A model generated the notes under the pieces. The model did not search any database and was not told the DNA's origin. It worked only from the letters and a program-made list of their open reading frames with translations. A stretch of DNA of 64,000 bases, from NCBI RefSeq assembly GCF_032878975.1, contig NZ_CP043875.1, positions 1,480,370 through 1,544,369 of the forward strand. The letters run 5' to 3'. Position numbers and translations under genes: made by a program. Source of the DNA: Methanoplanus sp. FWC-SCC4 (GTDB lineage Archaea > Halobacteriota > Methanomicrobia > Methanomicrobiales > Methanomicrobiaceae). Positions 61,616 through 64,000 of this stretch are shown here, in pieces. Numbering within the stretch: position 1 is the stretch's first letter; each line of letters opens with the position of its first letter.

Positions 61616-61636
61616 AAGAAGGTATCTTTCATTTTT
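61613..61636 (+). terminator. terminator hairpin at the 61-residue gene stop
   Basis: TGAAAGA-AGGTA-TCTTTCA, seven-pair perfect stem, is followed by TTTTT. The stop codon of the small gene is the first three bases of the stem. Confidence 0.55.
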
Positions 61637-61751
61637 CCGGACTGAATTTTTCAAAAGCAGTCTTTACATAATCTATCATAATGTGATGAATCAACATAAA
61701 ATGCCAATTTAAACAGGTGAAAAATGTCTGCTACTTTCAACAAAAGAAACC

Positions 61752-62735
61752 TCACACACAAAAGCCGTCCCCGGACTCCTCCTCAATTGCTATTCTTTTG
61801 TTTATAATTCTCCATGAAAGCAGAAGCTGAACCATCTCAGTCGCTGTAACATATTCTTTTCCGGAATAAAGAGACACGGGTGTTACACCGGTCTGCTTTT
61901 CAATATTTTTCTCAAGACTTCTGATGACATCAAAGCTGAATTCACCGTCAAGGGAAAGGGCACCTAATCTTCTTTTGTCCGTGTTCGTCCTGTGAAACTC
62001 AAACAAAAAGTTACGGTCTGCAAGAGAGTTAATCGAGAAGAGATTAAAGTTCAGATTTATGTTTTTTATGGTTTTGTCAAGCCTGTTTTGGTACAGTGTG
62101 ACATTATACACATTCCTCATGTTCTGGACCCTTTTTCCATAACGGGAATTTGAGATCCTTATTACCGCATCAGAATATTCAATCTGGGGTTTTACATAAA
62201 GTTCATAATCAACACTTCTTGCCTTTAGTTCAGCCATGACATCCTCTTTTTTATATCCCCTCTCCCCGACATCACGCCTTATCTTCCAGTCATATTTTAC
62301 ATCTTTATCAGGATTTACAAAAACCGTAAAGTCCATTAAAGAACGAAGTTCTTCCGTTGCAAAGGGATGGAGACCCTCTAAAATAATTATCTTTTTCGGG
62401 CTGAAAGGAACGGGAGGATCAAATCTTCCGTTTTTGTGGTTATAGACCGGCTTTTGTATGGGGAGCCCCCTTTTAAGCATCGAAACATGCTCTCTTAAAA
62501 GCTCAAAATTGTTTGCCTCAGGAGAAAGCGGAGTTACATTCCTCTCCTTTCTCTCCTCCCTGTCAAGAGTGTGATAATCGTCAAGGGTGATGGTGGATAC
62601 AAGATTTTCCCCGAATATCTCCCTGACCGCACTGGTAAATGTGGTCTTCCCGGAGCCCGAATCACCTGCAACGCCGATTACAAACACACACGGTGATTTT
62701 GCAATAACATCCCTGAAGTTTTTTGTTTTTTTCAT
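61752..62735 (-). CDS. prk: phosphoribulokinase / uridine kinase-like protein
   Basis: A 327-residue kinase with the P-loop GVAGDSGSGKTTFTSAV (residues about 18-34), then LDDYHTLDREERKERNVTPL, which matches archaeal phosphoribulokinases rather than uridine kinases (DDFY); the catalytic Asp is in TLDDYH. The conserved YNHKNGRFDPP and EGLHPFATEELR region follow. In Methanospirillum and relatives this archaeal PRK makes ribulose 1,5-bisphosphate for a Rubisco-based reductive hexulose-phosphate pathway. Rubisco is not in the window; Hps is (26927-28213). A TATA-like TATAATATAA 28 bases upstream suggests a leaderless start at ATG 62735. Confidence 0.85.
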   Translation of the reverse strand: MKKTKNFRDVIAKSPCVFVIGVAGDSGSGKTTFTSAVREIFGENLVSTITLDDYHTLDREERKERNVTPLSPEANNFELLREHVSMLKRGLPIQKPVYNHKNGRFDPPVPFSPKKIIILEGLHPFATEELRSLMDFTVFVNPDKDVKYDWKIRRDVGERGYKKEDVMAELKARSVDYELYVKPQIEYSDAVIRISNSRYGKRVQNMRNVYNVTLYQNRLDKTIKNINLNFNLFSINSLADRNFLFEFHRTNTDKRRLGALSLDGEFSFDVIRSLEKNIEKQTGVTPVSLYSGKEYVTATEMVQLLLSWRIINKRIAIEEESGDGFCV

Positions 62736-62756
62736 TCTACCGGCCTGTCTCCTTTT

Positions 62757-62770
62757 TTATATTATATCAG
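62757..62770 (-). promoter_or_regulatory. TATA box of the PRK-like gene
   Basis: The minus strand has GATATAATATAAAA centred about 28 bases before ATG 62735. The spacing implies a leaderless transcript. The preceding 62775-62943 is AT-rich and holds nothing else I recognise. Confidence 0.45.
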
Positions 62771-62943
62771 CGGGCTTAAAAACATCTTCACCTGAAAAAA
62801 GCCCTTTCTTCCGTTTATTAAAAAAAGGCATTGTGAGGCTATTTTTCAGTATGTAAAAATCAGCCCCTGAATATTTATGATTTACACAGAACCAGGACGT
62901 TCAAACCTTAATATCGCCGTCTTTTTTAAATCTGCAAAAAAAA

Positions 62944-63663
62944 TCAGGGTAGTGTGGTTACAATCTTTTCCCTGTTTAAAAACCGGGTTAAGAATCCGAC
63001 AACTGACAGCATAAGAATTCCAAAAAGAAACATGGAAAAGACTACAGTAGCCGATATTGCAATTACTCCTTCTGTTACAAGACTGTTGAAAACGGAGATT
63101 ACTGCAATAAACCCGACAATCAGTGCAATGTTAATTATCTGGTTCTCCTTCATTCCCAAAAGAAGCTGGACAAAACCCAAAAGGCCAACTGCACATGCAA
63201 TGTAGACCGGGACCACTATCAGTATGTACAGGAACATGACAGGTGAGGGCAAAACCAGAAAATCAGCCTCCATGTTTGAAAGACCCACAAGTATCCCGGC
63301 GATCAAAAGAGTTACGCCATATGAGGGAATCATAACTCCCAAAACCTTCCCAAGCCAGATGTCCCTTAACGGCAGAGGTGAGCAGAGCAGTGTTTCGATT
63401 GTGCCCTCAAGCTTTTCACCGAGAAAGGCCTGCGAAGAGAAGAAATATCCGGTAAAGACACCTAAGACCAGAACAAGATACATAATAAGGGAATCAAGCG
63501 AGGATATGATGCTTTCAGGGTTTTTCTCAACAACAGACATTATAGCACCAAGAGAGGTCATCCCCCCAAAAATACCCATGAAAAGCACAGCGCCTAAAAT
63601 AAGTCCCCTGTTGTTTGCAATCTGCCTGATCTCTTTTTTTGCGACAACCATTATCGGATTCAT
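62944..63663 (-). CDS. ABC transporter permease (ABC-2 / NatB-like type)
   Basis: A 239-residue membrane protein with about six hydrophobic helices, including ILGAVLFMGIFGGMTSLGAIM, LIMYLVLVLGVFTGYFFSS, VVPVYIACAVGLLGFVQLL and the last ILMLSVVGFLTRFLN. The QAFLGEKLEGTIETLLCSPLPLRDI motif near residue 80 (E...GT.E.LL..P) is the ABC-2 permease signature linking to the ATPase. Substrate is unknown (sodium, drug or polysaccharide export types share the fold). The start ATG overlaps the stop of the ATPase gene by four bases, so both are coupled. Confidence 0.87.
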   Translation of the reverse strand: MNPIMVVAKKEIRQIANNRGLILGAVLFMGIFGGMTSLGAIMSVVEKNPESIISSLDSLIMYLVLVLGVFTGYFFSSQAFLGEKLEGTIETLLCSPLPLRDIWLGKVLGVMIPSYGVTLLIAGILVGLSNMEADFLVLPSPVMFLYILIVVPVYIACAVGLLGFVQLLLGMKENQIINIALIVGFIAVISVFNSLVTEGVIAISATVVFSMFLFGILMLSVVGFLTRFLNREKIVTTLP

Positions 63664-64000
63664 AATTCCGCCTCCTCTTTCATAACTTCAATGTAAATAT
63701 CCTCAAGAGAGCGTTTGCCCTTTACAACCTCTTCAATATTAATTCCTGCACTGCAAAGACCGGATATTACACCTGATGCCGATTTCCCTGAAAGTGCTAT
63801 CGAAAATCCGTGCCCGGTCTTTTTAAAATCAGAAACATCCTGCATAGTGGAAACAACAAAACGAGCCTGCTCTGACTGAAGAGAATCGGACAGAGTAATA
63901 TTTAAATTTGTAACACCGCTGTTTTTCCTGAGATTTTCAACAGAGTCAAGAGCCTTTATCCTGCCTCCGTGAAGAATTGCCACACGGCTGCATATCTTCT
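63660..64000 (-). CDS. ABC transporter ATP-binding protein (C-terminal part, cut by window edge)
   Basis: The C-terminal ~112 residues of an ABC ATPase whose start lies beyond the right end. The visible frame opens KICSRVAILHGGRIKALDSV, the usual segment following the H-loop, where the ABC core ends; a ~80-residue C-terminal extension with a GKSASGVISGLCSAGINIEEVVKG beta-alpha pattern follows, as in NatA/DrrA-like exporters. The Walker motifs are off the edge. Its stop overlaps the start of the permease gene by four bases, so both form an exporter unit. The codon ATG at 63983 is internal and not a start. Confidence 0.85.
   Translation of the reverse strand, partial: KICSRVAILHGGRIKALDSVENLRKNSGVTNLNITLSDSLQSEQARFVVSTMQDVSDFKKTGHGFSIALSGKSASGVISGLCSAGINIEEVVKGKRSLEDIYIEVMKEEAEL

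Overview
The window comes from a methanogenic archaeon, most likely of the order Methanomicrobiales (inference from gene content; no marker was searched against a database). Archaeal markers include RadA, an aEF1A-type elongation factor followed by ribosomal protein S10, an RPA-like OB-fold protein, archaeal dUTPase, TrmG10-type tRNA methyltransferase, an Agl23-like surface-glycosylation protein, and the methanopterin-type enzyme MptG. A PRK-like kinase and an Hps-RraA fusion, enzymes known from Methanomicrobiales and relatives, point the same way. Promoters look archaeal (TATA boxes). Starts are a mix of Shine-Dalgarno-led and probably leaderless, and ATG, GTG and TTG are all used. The window looks like ordinary chromosomal core. 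I see no tRNA, rRNA, CRISPR array, insertion sequence, prophage or clearly broken gene. One gene, an ABC transporter ATPase, is cut by the right edge.

Layout. 1-6050: PRC-barrel protein, phosphoglycolate phosphatase, radA, then a lysine/RPA operon (dapL-lysA-RPA-like). 6300-17037: small orphan, FdhD-like protein, U32 peptidase, a 1025-residue HEAT-repeat protein, a methyltransferase/beta-helix pair, a ferredoxin-type aldo/keto reductase and a LEA-like membrane protein. 17083-20867: tuf-rpsJ with an Agl23-like gene downstream, and a divergent CxxCxxC mini-protein. 20991-23826: sulfite-reductase-like protein and cobS, divergent from cobT. 23965-28767: guaA, a Cys-cluster protein, TraB, nitroreductase, Hps-RraA and dut. 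28901-34772: a nuclease-like orphan, TrmG10 and the grpE-dnaK-dnaJ chaperone operon. 34948-43942: PAPS-reductase-like protein, purH, a solute symporter with a 35-residue companion, DNA polymerase IV, a DEAD-box helicase, a membrane protein and pcm. 44084-52561: enolase, a FAD enzyme and glycosyltransferase, a glutamine-rich 14-residue-repeat protein, a pyridoxamine-kinase-like protein, then DUF2148-MptG-DUF362. 52613-58044: a UDP-GlcNAc operon (glmM, two bifunctional nucleotidylyltransferases, glmS). 58161-61257: sufC-sufBD, cyclase and a Cys-rich orphan. 61430-64000: a possible small gene, phosphoribulokinase and an ABC exporter.

How genes fit together: the glm operon supplies UDP-GlcNAc for surface glycans, for which Agl23, the UGM-like FAD enzyme and the GT2 enzyme are candidate users. 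PRK and Hps are two steps of the reductive hexulose-phosphate pathway known in some methanogens. GrpE-DnaK-DnaJ is a complete bacterial-type chaperone set. The Suf pair would serve the many Fe-S proteins here. No large undescribed system stands out. The best leads are small: the glutamine-rich repeat protein, a probable PD-(D/E)XK-like orphan, an aldo/keto reductase lacking its catalytic His, the overlapping symporter micro-ORF, the Cys-rich gene behind suf, and several near-perfect palindromes or repeats in promoter regions.
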